5,561 nt of DNA. Origin: Phenylobacterium sp. CCH9-H3 (GTDB lineage Bacteria; Pseudomonadota; Alphaproteobacteria; Caulobacterales; Caulobacteraceae). This document shows positions 1 to 5,561 of this stretch, piece by piece (the first letter of the stretch is position 1; every line of letters begins with the position of its first letter). Where the stretch lies: contig NZ_LSJI01000205.1 in the NCBI RefSeq assembly GCF_001557235.1, forward strand, positions 1 to 5,561, read 5' to 3'. Below the pieces are notes generated by a model that saw only the letters and a list, made by a program, of their open reading frames with translations, made no database searches and was not told the origin of the DNA. Made by a program: the position numbers and the translations under genes.

Positions 1-17
1 GCGGCTAAGTCTCACCA

Positions 18-31
18 ACCGGCCCGCCGGT
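18..31. terminator. Possible weak hairpin terminator beyond the acyl-CoA dehydrogenase
   Basis: Arms ACCGGC (18-23) and GCCGGT (26-31) are perfectly complementary around a 2-base centre, so the realistic fold is a 5-bp stem with a 4-base loop. It lies 16 bp past the dehydrogenase stop on the minus strand. No T run follows on that strand. On the plus strand a short TTTT (37-40, within attttc) follows, so it might instead end a plus-strand gene lying left of the window. The stem is short, and in DNA this GC-rich such hairpins occur by chance. Confidence 0.25.
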
Positions 32-46
32 CCACGATTTTCGCGC

Positions 47-1195
47 CTAGCCGCCCCGCTTCATCGTCTCGCGCGCGATGATCACCTGCTGGATCTGGCT
101 GGTGCCCTCGTAGATCCGGAAGATCCGGACGTCGCGGTAGAAGCGCTCGATGCCGTACTCGGCGATGTAGCCGGCGCCGCCGAAGATCTGCACGGCCTTG
201 TCGGCCACGCGGCCCACCATCTCGGAGGCGAAGTACTTCGCCGCGGCGCCTTCCATGGTGACGTTCTGCCCGGCGTCGCGCTTGCGGGCGGTCTCCATGG
301 TGAGCGCCCTTGCCGCCAGGGCTTCTGTCTTACAGTCCGCGATCATGCCCTGGACCAGCTGGAAGCCGCTCAGCGACTGGCCGAACTGCTTGCGCTCGGC
401 GGCATAGGCCACGCTGTCGGCGATCAGGCGCTCGGCGACGCCGACGCAGAGGGCGGAGATGTGCAGCCGGCCCTTGTCGAGCACCTGCATGGCCACCTTG
501 AACCCCTCGCCCTCGGCGCCGATGCGGTTCTCGGCCGGCACCCGGACGTTGTCGAAGATGACGTCGCAGACGTGGGCGCCCTGCTGGCCCATCTTCTTCT
601 CGGGCTTGCCGACGCTGAGGCCGGGCAGGTCGCGGGGCACCAGGAAGGCTGAGACGCCGCCGGCGCCCGGCTTCGAGGGATCGCTGCGGGCCATGACCGT
701 GAAGAGGTCCGCCTTGTTGGCGTTGGTGATGTAGCGCTTGGCGCCGTTCATGACGTAGTGGTCCCCGTCGCGGATGGCGCGGGTCTGCACGGCGGCGCTG
801 TCGGAACCGGCCTCGGGCTCGGTCAGGGCGAACGAGGTGATGATGTCGCCCGACGCGATGCCGGGCAGGTATTTCTGCTTCTGCGCCTCGGTGCCGAACA
901 TCACCAGGGCCTGGGAGCCGATGCCCACATTGGTGCCGAAGGTCGACCGGAACGCCGGGCTGGTGCGGCCCAGCTCGATGACCACCAGGCACTCCTCCTC
1001 CATGGAGAGCTCGAGACCGCCGTAGGCTTCCGGGATCGACAGGCCGAAGAGGCCCAGCGCCTTCATTTCCTCGACCACGTCCTCGGGCATGGCGTCGTCC
1101 TCCGCCACCTTGGCCTCGAGCGGACGCAGGCGTTCGCTGACGAAGCGGCGGACGGTGTCGATGAGCTGGTCGCGGGTCTCGGCGTCGAGCGCCAT
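47..1195 (-). CDS. Acyl-CoA dehydrogenase (FAD-dependent, short/medium-chain type)
   Basis: A 382-residue flavoenzyme of the acyl-CoA dehydrogenase family, a normal full length. It oxidises an acyl-CoA to the trans-2-enoyl-CoA and passes electrons to electron-transfer flavoprotein in the cytoplasm. Residues about 5-115 form the N-terminal helical domain. The first family signature, ALTEPEAGSDSAA, is at about 123-135 in the middle beta domain. The second signature starts at QIFGGAGY (about 336-355) in the C-terminal helical domain. In YEGTSQIQ, Glu363 is in the position of the catalytic base of short- and medium-chain members. The ATG at 1195 is preceded by AAGGGGAA about 8 bases upstream, and this ribosome site overlaps the stop codon of the upstream gene. 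It is the last gene of a three-gene minus-strand operon begun by the thiolase. Substrate chain length or branching cannot be read from sequence; glutaryl-CoA, dicarboxyl-CoA or branched-chain acyl-CoA are alternatives. Confidence 0.96.
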   Translation of the reverse strand: MALDAETRDQLIDTVRRFVSERLRPLEAKVAEDDAMPEDVVEEMKALGLFGLSIPEAYGGLELSMEEECLVVIELGRTSPAFRSTFGTNVGIGSQALVMFGTEAQKQKYLPGIASGDIITSFALTEPEAGSDSAAVQTRAIRDGDHYVMNGAKRYITNANKADLFTVMARSDPSKPGAGGVSAFLVPRDLPGLSVGKPEKKMGQQGAHVCDVIFDNVRVPAENRIGAEGEGFKVAMQVLDKGRLHISALCVGVAERLIADSVAYAAERKQFGQSLSGFQLVQGMIADCKTEALAARALTMETARKRDAGQNVTMEGAAAKYFASEMVGRVADKAVQIFGGAGYIAEYGIERFYRDVRIFRIYEGTSQIQQVIIARETMKRGG

Positions 1196-1209
1196 GGTGG
1201 CAGTTCCCC

Positions 1210-1851
1210 TTACTTGCAGGCCCTGGCGGCCGCTGTCTGTTTGAAGCGTTGCAGGCCCACCGCCACCACCGGCCGTGGCCAGGTCTCGGTGCGCACGGCG
1301 CCCGGCGCCACGGCGCAGATCGGCGCCGGCTCGGGCGTCACCTTGCCCTGACGCAGGATCAGGGCGATGGCGTTGTAGTCGATGGCCTGGTCGGTCTGGT
1401 TCCAGACCTTGAGCACCGTGGCGCGCTTCTGGGCCGAGCCGTCCAGCGCCGCCGCGATCTGGCCCTCGGCCGGCGCTTCGAAGGTCTCGGCGACGGCGCC
1501 TTCCGGATGGGCGTCCGCCAGCTGCCCGTCCTCCACCCGCTCCAGCACCGGCAGGCCTTCCTCGTCCAGGCGGAACACGGCCCGCTGTCCCAGCACCACC
1601 TGCACCGTCCCGTCCTGCACCTGGGTCTTCGGCTCGACCGTGATCGCCTTCGCCGCGGCTACGGCGGCGGGCGCGGTGGTCGTCTCGTCAGCCCGCTTCG
1701 CCGCGGGTGGAATCTCGACCTGCTGCTCGTCCAGGCCAGGCAAGGGGTCGGCGCTCACCGGCCGCTCCTTCGGCGCGGTCTGCACGGGGCCGTCGTCGGG
1801 CGGCGCCGGCTGCGCCGCCAGCGCCAGCGCCAGGAGGACCGAGGCGAGCAC
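1210..1851 (-). CDS. Probable exported protein of unknown function
   Basis: I do not recognise a family. Read from the GTG at 1851, which lies 5 bp past the thiolase stop, the protein has 213 residues. It begins with a hydrophobic stretch (VLASVLLALALAAQ) that looks like a signal peptide, with possible cleavage near residues 12-14. Next is a Pro/Ala-rich, low-complexity, probably disordered stretch to about residue 70. A C-terminal domain of about 140 residues (73-213) has alternating hydrophobic residues suggesting beta strands, for example TVQVVLGQRAVFRL and ATVLKVWNQTDQAIDYNAIAL. It contains two cysteines (179 and 212) that could form a disulfide outside the cytoplasm. A longer reading starts at a GTG at 1905, inside the thiolase gene. 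It would add 18 residues including four consecutive Arg, which would suit a signal-peptide n-region, but those residues come from bases fixed by the thiolase reading frame. Neither GTG has a strong ribosome site, so translational coupling to the thiolase is likely. The gene ends 14 bp before the dehydrogenase. It is probably real because it fills the operon gap exactly and has a protein-like layout. Confidence 0.75.
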   Translation of the reverse strand: MLASVLLALALAAQPAPPDDGPVQTAPKERPVSADPLPGLDEQQVEIPPAAKRADETTTAPAAVAAAKAITVEPKTQVQDGTVQVVLGQRAVFRLDEEGLPVLERVEDGQLADAHPEGAVAETFEAPAEGQIAAALDGSAQKRATVLKVWNQTDQAIDYNAIALILRQGKVTPEPAPICAVAPGAVRTETWPRPVVAVGLQRFKQTAAARACK

Positions 1852-1856
1852 CGGGC

Positions 1857-3065
<1,209 letters not shown>

Positions 3066-3099
3066 GGTGCGTCCTCGATCGGGTCAGAAGCGGGGCGGC

Positions 3100-3128
3100 A
3101 AACTAGTGTTCGAATGTCCGGTCGGCAA
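3100..3128 (-). promoter_or_regulatory. Candidate sigma70-type promoter for the thiolase operon
   Basis: On the minus strand, TTGCCG (3123-3128) and TAGTTT (3100-3105) are separated by exactly 17 bases. The -35 element keeps TTG and resembles alphaproteobacterial housekeeping promoters; the -10 element is a poorer match. A start about 7 bases downstream would leave a leader of roughly 30 bases containing the GAGGA ribosome site. This is pattern matching only, and no convincing counterpart was found for the plus-strand gene. Confidence 0.35.
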
Positions 3129-3136
3129 ACCCTTAG

Positions 3137-3198
3137 GGCTGGGCGCCGGCGTTACGGAAGCTTCCCCATTCCGCGGCCCCATGCTTAGACGCCCAGCC
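3137..3198. repeat. Perfect 9-bp inverted repeat spanning the divergent intergenic region
   Basis: GGCTGGGCG (3137-3145) and CGCCCAGCC (3190-3198) are exact reverse complements with 44 bp between them. The pair lies between the divergent thiolase and thioesterase starts. It could be paired half-sites for a looping or dimeric regulator, or the stem of a long leader RNA fold. The arms are GC-rich, so a chance match is possible. Confidence 0.5.
3156..3165. promoter_or_regulatory. 10-bp palindrome, possible operator
   Basis: GGAAGCTTCC is a perfect palindrome, richer in A/T than its surroundings. It sits near the middle of the 162-bp divergent intergenic region, about 28 bp upstream of the candidate thiolase -35 element and 62 bp before the thioesterase start. 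The position would suit a regulator of either or both genes. No local gene encodes a transcription factor, so the binder is unknown. Confidence 0.35.
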
Positions 3199-3211
3199 TT
3201 GAAGGGTTGGG
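3192..3211 (+). promoter_or_regulatory. Leader hairpin next to the thioesterase ribosome binding site
   Basis: CCCAGCC (3192-3198) can pair with GGTTGGG (3205-3211) through seven base pairs, one of them G-U, closing a 6-base loop. The stem ends two bases before the GAGGA ribosome site (3213-3217). Its left arm is also the right arm of the 9-bp inverted repeat at 3137-3198, so the two folds exclude each other. A regulatory role is inference. Confidence 0.35.
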
Positions 3212-3227
3212 TGAGGATTCCAGACGC

Positions 3228-3698
3228 ATGGACGGCGGCGATGAAGACGAAGGCAGCTACGGCTCGAAGCTGACGCAGGTGACCGACGGCGAATGGGCCG
3301 GGTGGTCCTGGTACCCCGGCGGCGATCCGTTCGAGGATCTGGCGGGGCCGTTCTATTTCCGGATCGACGAGCAGGGCCCGGTCTGCGCCTTCAAGGTGGA
3401 GAAGAAGCATCTGAACGGCGGCGCCTTCCTGCACGGCGGCTGCTTCATGACCTTCGCCGACTTTTCGCTGTTCGTGATCGCCCGGGAGGCGCTGAGCGAA
3501 CAGCATGCGGTCACCGCGACGTTCAACTGCGAACTTGTGGGCGCGGCCTACGAGGGCCAGGTGATCGAGTGCCGGGGCGACATCGTGAAGAACACCCGCA
3601 GCATGGTGTTCGTCCGGGGCCTCATGAAGGTGGCGGGCGAGACGGTCATGAGCTTCTCGTCGGTCCTGAAGAAGCGGGGTCCGCGGAACGCGGCCTGA
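3228..3698 (+). CDS. PaaI-family hotdog-fold thioesterase (4HBT)
   Basis: A 156-residue single hotdog-domain protein predicted to hydrolyse an acyl-CoA to free acid and CoA in the cytoplasm. The core motif LNGGAFLHGGCFMTFADF (about 62-79) has the HGG turn (His69-Gly70-Gly71) followed by Asp78, the layout of PaaI-like enzymes, and it leads into the central helix. The following strands carry AVTATFNCELVGAAYEGQVIE and GDIVKNTRSMVFVRGLM, typical of the family's second half. The N-terminal 40 residues are acidic, then rich in Trp/Gly. The ATG at 3228 is chosen because GAGGA (3213-3217) lies 10 bases upstream. An in-frame TTG at 3207 would add seven residues but has no spaced ribosome site. The gene diverges from the thiolase operon and may serve the same pathway by releasing CoA from stalled intermediates, which is inference. 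Substrate is unknown. Confidence 0.92.
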   Translation: MDGGDEDEGSYGSKLTQVTDGEWAGWSWYPGGDPFEDLAGPFYFRIDEQGPVCAFKVEKKHLNGGAFLHGGCFMTFADFSLFVIAREALSEQHAVTATFNCELVGAAYEGQVIECRGDIVKNTRSMVFVRGLMKVAGETVMSFSSVLKKRGPRNAA

Positions 3699-3717
3699 AG
3701 AAGCGGAGGCGCGGACG

Positions 3718-4188
3718 ATGAGCGACTGGAACCTGCCCTGGCGCGGCGCGTGCCGTTGCGGCCAGGTGAAGCTGAAGGTCAGCGCCCCGCCGCTGCTGAC
3801 GATGGCCTGCCACTGCACCGGCTGCCAGCGGATGACGGCCAGCGCCTTCTCCCTCAGCGTCGCCGTGCCGACCGCCGGTTTCGAGGTGACCGCGGGCGAG
3901 CCGGTGATCGGCGGACTGCATGGCGACGACGTCCACCACTACTTCTGCCCCCGCTGCATGAGCTGGCTCTTCACCAAGCCCCAGGCGGTCGGTTGGATGG
4001 TCAACGTGAGGGCCACGATGCTGGACGGCGCCCCGGGCTCGGAGCCTTTCCTGGAGACCTACACCTCCGAGAAGCTTCCGTGGGTGACGACGCCCGCGCA
4101 GCACAGCTATCCCCGGTTCCCCGAGTTCGACGAGTACGCCGCCCTCACCCAGGCCTTCGCCCGATATCATGCGAAAAGCGCGACATAG
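3718..4188 (+). CDS. GFA family zinc protein (glutathione-dependent formaldehyde-activating enzyme-like)
   Basis: A 156-residue member of the GFA/CENP-V fold, the usual length for stand-alone members. The zinc ligands are all visible. Cys12 and Cys14 (GACRCGQV) with Cys77 and Cys80 (YFCPRCMSW) match the structural zinc site. Cys31, Cys33 and Cys36 (ACHCTGCQR) match the second, catalytic-type site known from S-(hydroxymethyl)glutathione synthase. Most bacterial paralogues have no proven substrate, so the glutathione-formaldehyde reaction should not be assumed. It begins 19 bp after the thioesterase, with GGAGG (3705-3709) spaced 8 bases from the ATG, and is probably co-transcribed with it. No formaldehyde dehydrogenase gene is nearby to support a role in formaldehyde removal. 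Confidence 0.93.
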   Translation: MSDWNLPWRGACRCGQVKLKVSAPPLLTMACHCTGCQRMTASAFSLSVAVPTAGFEVTAGEPVIGGLHGDDVHHYFCPRCMSWLFTKPQAVGWMVNVRATMLDGAPGSEPFLETYTSEKLPWVTTPAQHSYPRFPEFDEYAALTQAFARYHAKSAT

Positions 4189-4192
4189 CGGC

Positions 4193-4237
4193 GCTCGCCC
4201 TAGCTTCGCCCCACATCTCGCCTACATGGGCGCGAGC
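4193..4237. repeat. Imperfect inverted repeat between the GFA and DUF2147 genes
   Basis: GCTCG plus CCC (4193-4200) can pair with GGG plus CGAGC (4228-4237), leaving a 2-base CG bulge and a 27-base loop. It starts five bases after the GFA stop. It could slow or end transcription between the two genes, but it lacks a T run and the loop is large, so it may have no function. Confidence 0.2.
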
Positions 4238-4260
4238 AGGGACGCTCCCCAAGGATGACT

Positions 4261-4689
4261 ATGAAGAACCTTTCCGCCCTCGCCGGCCTGGCGATCGCCA
4301 CCGGCCTGGCCCTCGCTTCGAACGCCGCCGCCCAGCCGGCGGCCGGCGTCGAGGGCGTCTGGCGCAACCCCAAGAATTCCGTCCACGTGAACATCAAGCC
4401 CTGCGGCCAGAAGCTGTGCGGCTACGTGGTCTGGGCCAGCGAGGACGCCAAGGAGGACGCCCGCAAGGGCGGCACCGAGAACCTCGTCGGTCTTCAACTG
4501 CTGCGCGACTTCGGCCCCGAGAAGCCCGGCGTGTGGAAGGGCAAGGTCTTTGTCCCCGACCTGCGCGCCACCTTCGCGGGCCGCGCCGAACTGGTCGACG
4601 CCAACACCCTGCGCGCGCGCGGCTGCCTGGTGGCCGGCGTGTTCTGCAAGGGCCAGACCTGGCGCCGCATCGGCAGCGCCGCCGACTGA
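4261..4689 (+). CDS. DUF2147 secreted protein
   Basis: A 142-residue exported protein with a clear Sec signal peptide. Lys2 is followed by the hydrophobic run LAGLAIATGLALA and a likely cut after AAA at residue 24. The mature part has DUF2147 hallmarks: GVWRNPKNSVHVNIKPCGQKLCGYVVW at its start, GVWKGKVFVPDLRATFAGRAEL in the middle, and TLRARGCLVAGVFCKGQTWRRI at the end. Four cysteines (48, 53, 122, 129) could form disulfides in the periplasm. The family has no settled biochemical function. Start choice: AAGG (4251-4254) lies six bases before the ATG at 4261, an ideal distance. The in-frame ATG at 4255 directly abuts the AAGG, so it is unlikely to be used and would add only two residues. A 72-bp gap separates it from the GFA gene, so it may have its own promoter. 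Confidence 0.93.
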   Translation: MKNLSALAGLAIATGLALASNAAAQPAAGVEGVWRNPKNSVHVNIKPCGQKLCGYVVWASEDAKEDARKGGTENLVGLQLLRDFGPEKPGVWKGKVFVPDLRATFAGRAELVDANTLRARGCLVAGVFCKGQTWRRIGSAAD

Positions 4690-4717
4690 AGCTCGGCCGC
4701 TGGGCTTGCCTTGCGGC

Positions 4718-4740
4718 CCGGCCGATACGAAGCAGGCCGG
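4718..4740 (+). promoter_or_regulatory. Hairpin abutting the GNAT start codon
   Basis: CCGGCC (4718-4723) and GGCCGG (4735-4740) are perfect reverse complements around an 11-base loop, and the right arm ends at the base before the ATG at 4741. In the RNA this stem would cover the position where a ribosome site should be. No good purine-rich ribosome site is visible there (the best is gaagcagg). It could lower translation of the acetyltransferase. This is inference from position only. Confidence 0.3.
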
Positions 4741-5199
4741 ATGACGGACCTCTCGCCGCTCACGCCCGCCGACATCCCCGAGGTGATGCGCATCGAACGC
4801 ACGCCCGGCTACGACGCCGTGGTCGGGCGCTTCGAGGCGGATGAGCACGCGGCGCAGATGGCGTCGCCCACCGTGCGTTACGTCGGCATCCGCGACGGCG
4901 ACGGCCTGGCGGGGTTCGTCATCCTGCAGACGTTCGACCAGCCCACGGTCCTGCTCCGGCGCATCGCCGTCAGCGAAGTCGAACGGGGCGTCGGGTCGCG
5001 GCTGGTGCGCGAGGTGACGGACTGGGTGTTCCAGACCACCCCCGCCATCGCCCTGAGGCTGGAGGTTTCCGTGAACAACCCGCGCGCCCGCCACGTCTAC
5101 GAACGGGAAGGTTTCCGCGAGTACGACGCCGATGCGGTCCACCACTTCATGCGGATACCCCGCGAGCGGTGGGCGGACCTGCGCGACCTCGGCGCCTGA
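4741..5199 (+). CDS. GNAT family N-acetyltransferase
   Basis: A 152-residue single GNAT domain predicted to move an acetyl group from acetyl-CoA to an amine; the acceptor is unknown. The acetyl-CoA binding segment is LLRRIAVSEVERGVGSRLVREV (about 71-92). The glycine loop reads V-E-R-G-V-G, so the first residue of the usual Q/R-x-x-G-x-G pattern is Val80. The C-terminal motif LRLEVSVNNPRARHVYEREGF (about 105-125) is classic for RimI-like and small-molecule GNATs. The ATG at 4741 gives the expected domain start. An in-frame TTG at 4711 would add ten residues without a ribosome site. It lies 51 bp after the DUF2147 gene and converges on the chemotaxis gene. Confidence 0.92.
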   Translation: MTDLSPLTPADIPEVMRIERTPGYDAVVGRFEADEHAAQMASPTVRYVGIRDGDGLAGFVILQTFDQPTVLLRRIAVSEVERGVGSRLVREVTDWVFQTTPAIALRLEVSVNNPRARHVYEREGFREYDADAVHHFMRIPRERWADLRDLGA

Positions 5200-5212
5200 G
5201 CCGGCTCAGGCG
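5193..5212. terminator. Perfect 20-bp palindrome shared by two convergent stop codons
   Basis: CGCCTGAGCC (5193-5202) is followed directly by its reverse complement. The centre CCGG would form the loop, leaving an 8-bp stem. The TGA of the GNAT gene (5197-5199) and the TGA of the chemotaxis gene (minus strand, 5208-5206) occupy mirror positions. No T run follows on either strand, so it is not a textbook intrinsic terminator, but it may protect or define both 3' ends. Confidence 0.5.
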
Positions 5213-5561
5213 GCTCGTCGGCGGGCCTCGGCGGCCTCCACCCGGAAGCGCGCGACCATGTCCTGCAAGGCCTCGGCTTCGCGGGCCAGGGCCTGGCTGG
5301 CGGCCGTGGATTCCTCGACCATGGCGGCGTTCTGCTGGGTGACGCGGTCCATGTCGTTCACCGCCGCGTTCACCTGCTGAAGCCCCGTCGCCTGTTCCTG
5401 GGCCGAGGCGGCGATCTCGTTCACCACCGCGTTGATCTCGGCGACCCGCGCCACGATGCCTTCCAGCGCCGCGCCCGTTTCGCGGACCAGGTTGACCCCC
5501 GCGCCCACCTGCTGCGAGGAGGCCGAGATCAGGGCCTTGATCTCCTTGGCCGCTTCGGCCG
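5206..5561 (-). CDS. Methyl-accepting chemotaxis protein, C-terminal part (truncated by window edge)
   Basis: About 117 C-terminal residues of a chemoreceptor; the reading frame stays open to the right edge, so the 5' part is outside the window. The visible piece starts in the conserved signalling hairpin tip, AEAAKEIKALISASSQQV, where CheA and CheW dock. It runs down the returning coiled-coil helix: VRETGAALEGIVARVAEINAVVNEIAASAQEQATGLQQVN, then MDRVTQQNAAMVEESTAASQALA. The Glu/Gln-rich pairs in the helix after the tip are where CheR/CheB adaptation sites lie in this family. The tail ends RFRVEAAEARRRAA with no CheR-binding pentapeptide. The GTG at 5508 is an internal Val codon, not a start. 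Ligand domain and membrane segments cannot be judged here. The gene converges on the GNAT gene with six bases between stops. Confidence 0.93.
   Translation of the reverse strand, partial: AEAAKEIKALISASSQQVGAGVNLVRETGAALEGIVARVAEINAVVNEIAASAQEQATGLQQVNAAVNDMDRVTQQNAAMVEESTAASQALAREAEALQDMVARFRVEAAEARRRAA

Noticed and set aside
3207..3227. TTG start for the thioesterase
   Set aside because: AAGGG directly abuts this TTG, leaving no spacing, whereas the ATG at 3228 has a well-placed GAGGA.
3084..3818. 244-codon minus-strand open frame opposite the thioesterase and the start of the GFA gene
   Set aside because: It crosses the divergent intergenic region and two real genes, and its composition is that of a mirror frame.
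3750..4844. 364-codon plus-strand frame overlapping the GFA, DUF2147 and GNAT genes
   Set aside because: It runs out of frame through three genes with clear family motifs, and its translation is Arg/Pro-rich without domain signals.
4222..5145. 307-codon minus-strand open frame opposite the DUF2147 and GNAT genes
   Set aside because: It spans two well-supported genes and their gap on the other strand and has no recognisable motif.

Overview
The window reads as ordinary chromosomal DNA from a high-GC alphaproteobacterium, most likely Caulobacterales (Caulobacter or Phenylobacterium type). This is inferred from the strong G/C bias at third codon positions, the tight gene packing and the kinds of protein present. 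I see no transposase, integrase, phage gene, tRNA, rRNA or CRISPR array. Seven complete genes and one truncated gene fill nearly all of it.

Left half (47-3065, minus strand): a compact operon read right to left. A PcaF/PaaJ-type 3-oxoadipyl-CoA/acetyl-CoA acyltransferase (thiolase) comes first. It is followed after 5 bp by a small, probably exported protein of no family I recognise, then after 14 bp by an acyl-CoA dehydrogenase. The two enzymes fit the first (dehydrogenation) and last (thiolysis) steps of a beta-oxidation-like route. The thiolase sequence points to a dicarboxylic or aromatic-derived acyl-CoA such as 3-oxoadipyl-CoA. The exported protein between them has no obvious metabolic link.

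Centre (3066-3227): a 162-bp divergent intergenic region. It holds a plausible minus-strand sigma70-type promoter for the thiolase operon, a perfect 10-bp palindrome, a perfect 9-bp inverted repeat with widely spaced arms, and a short hairpin just upstream of the thioesterase ribosome binding site. The hairpin competes with the long inverted repeat for the same bases.

Right half (3228-5199, plus strand): four genes in a row. These are a PaaI-like hotdog thioesterase, a GFA-family zinc protein (19 bp downstream), a secreted DUF2147 protein (72-bp gap) and a GNAT acetyltransferase (51-bp gap). The first two are probably co-transcribed. The thioesterase faces the thiolase operon across the shared regulatory region and could recycle CoA from its intermediates, but that link is inference.

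Right edge (5206-5561, minus strand): the C-terminal end of a methyl-accepting chemotaxis protein that continues beyond the window. It converges on the GNAT gene with only 6 bp between the stop codons. Both stops lie inside one perfect 20-bp palindrome that probably acts as a shared 3' hairpin.

No clearly new multi-gene system is visible. The points most worth a second look are the unassigned exported protein inside the fatty-acid-type operon, the alternative pairings in the thioesterase leader and the stop-codon palindrome.
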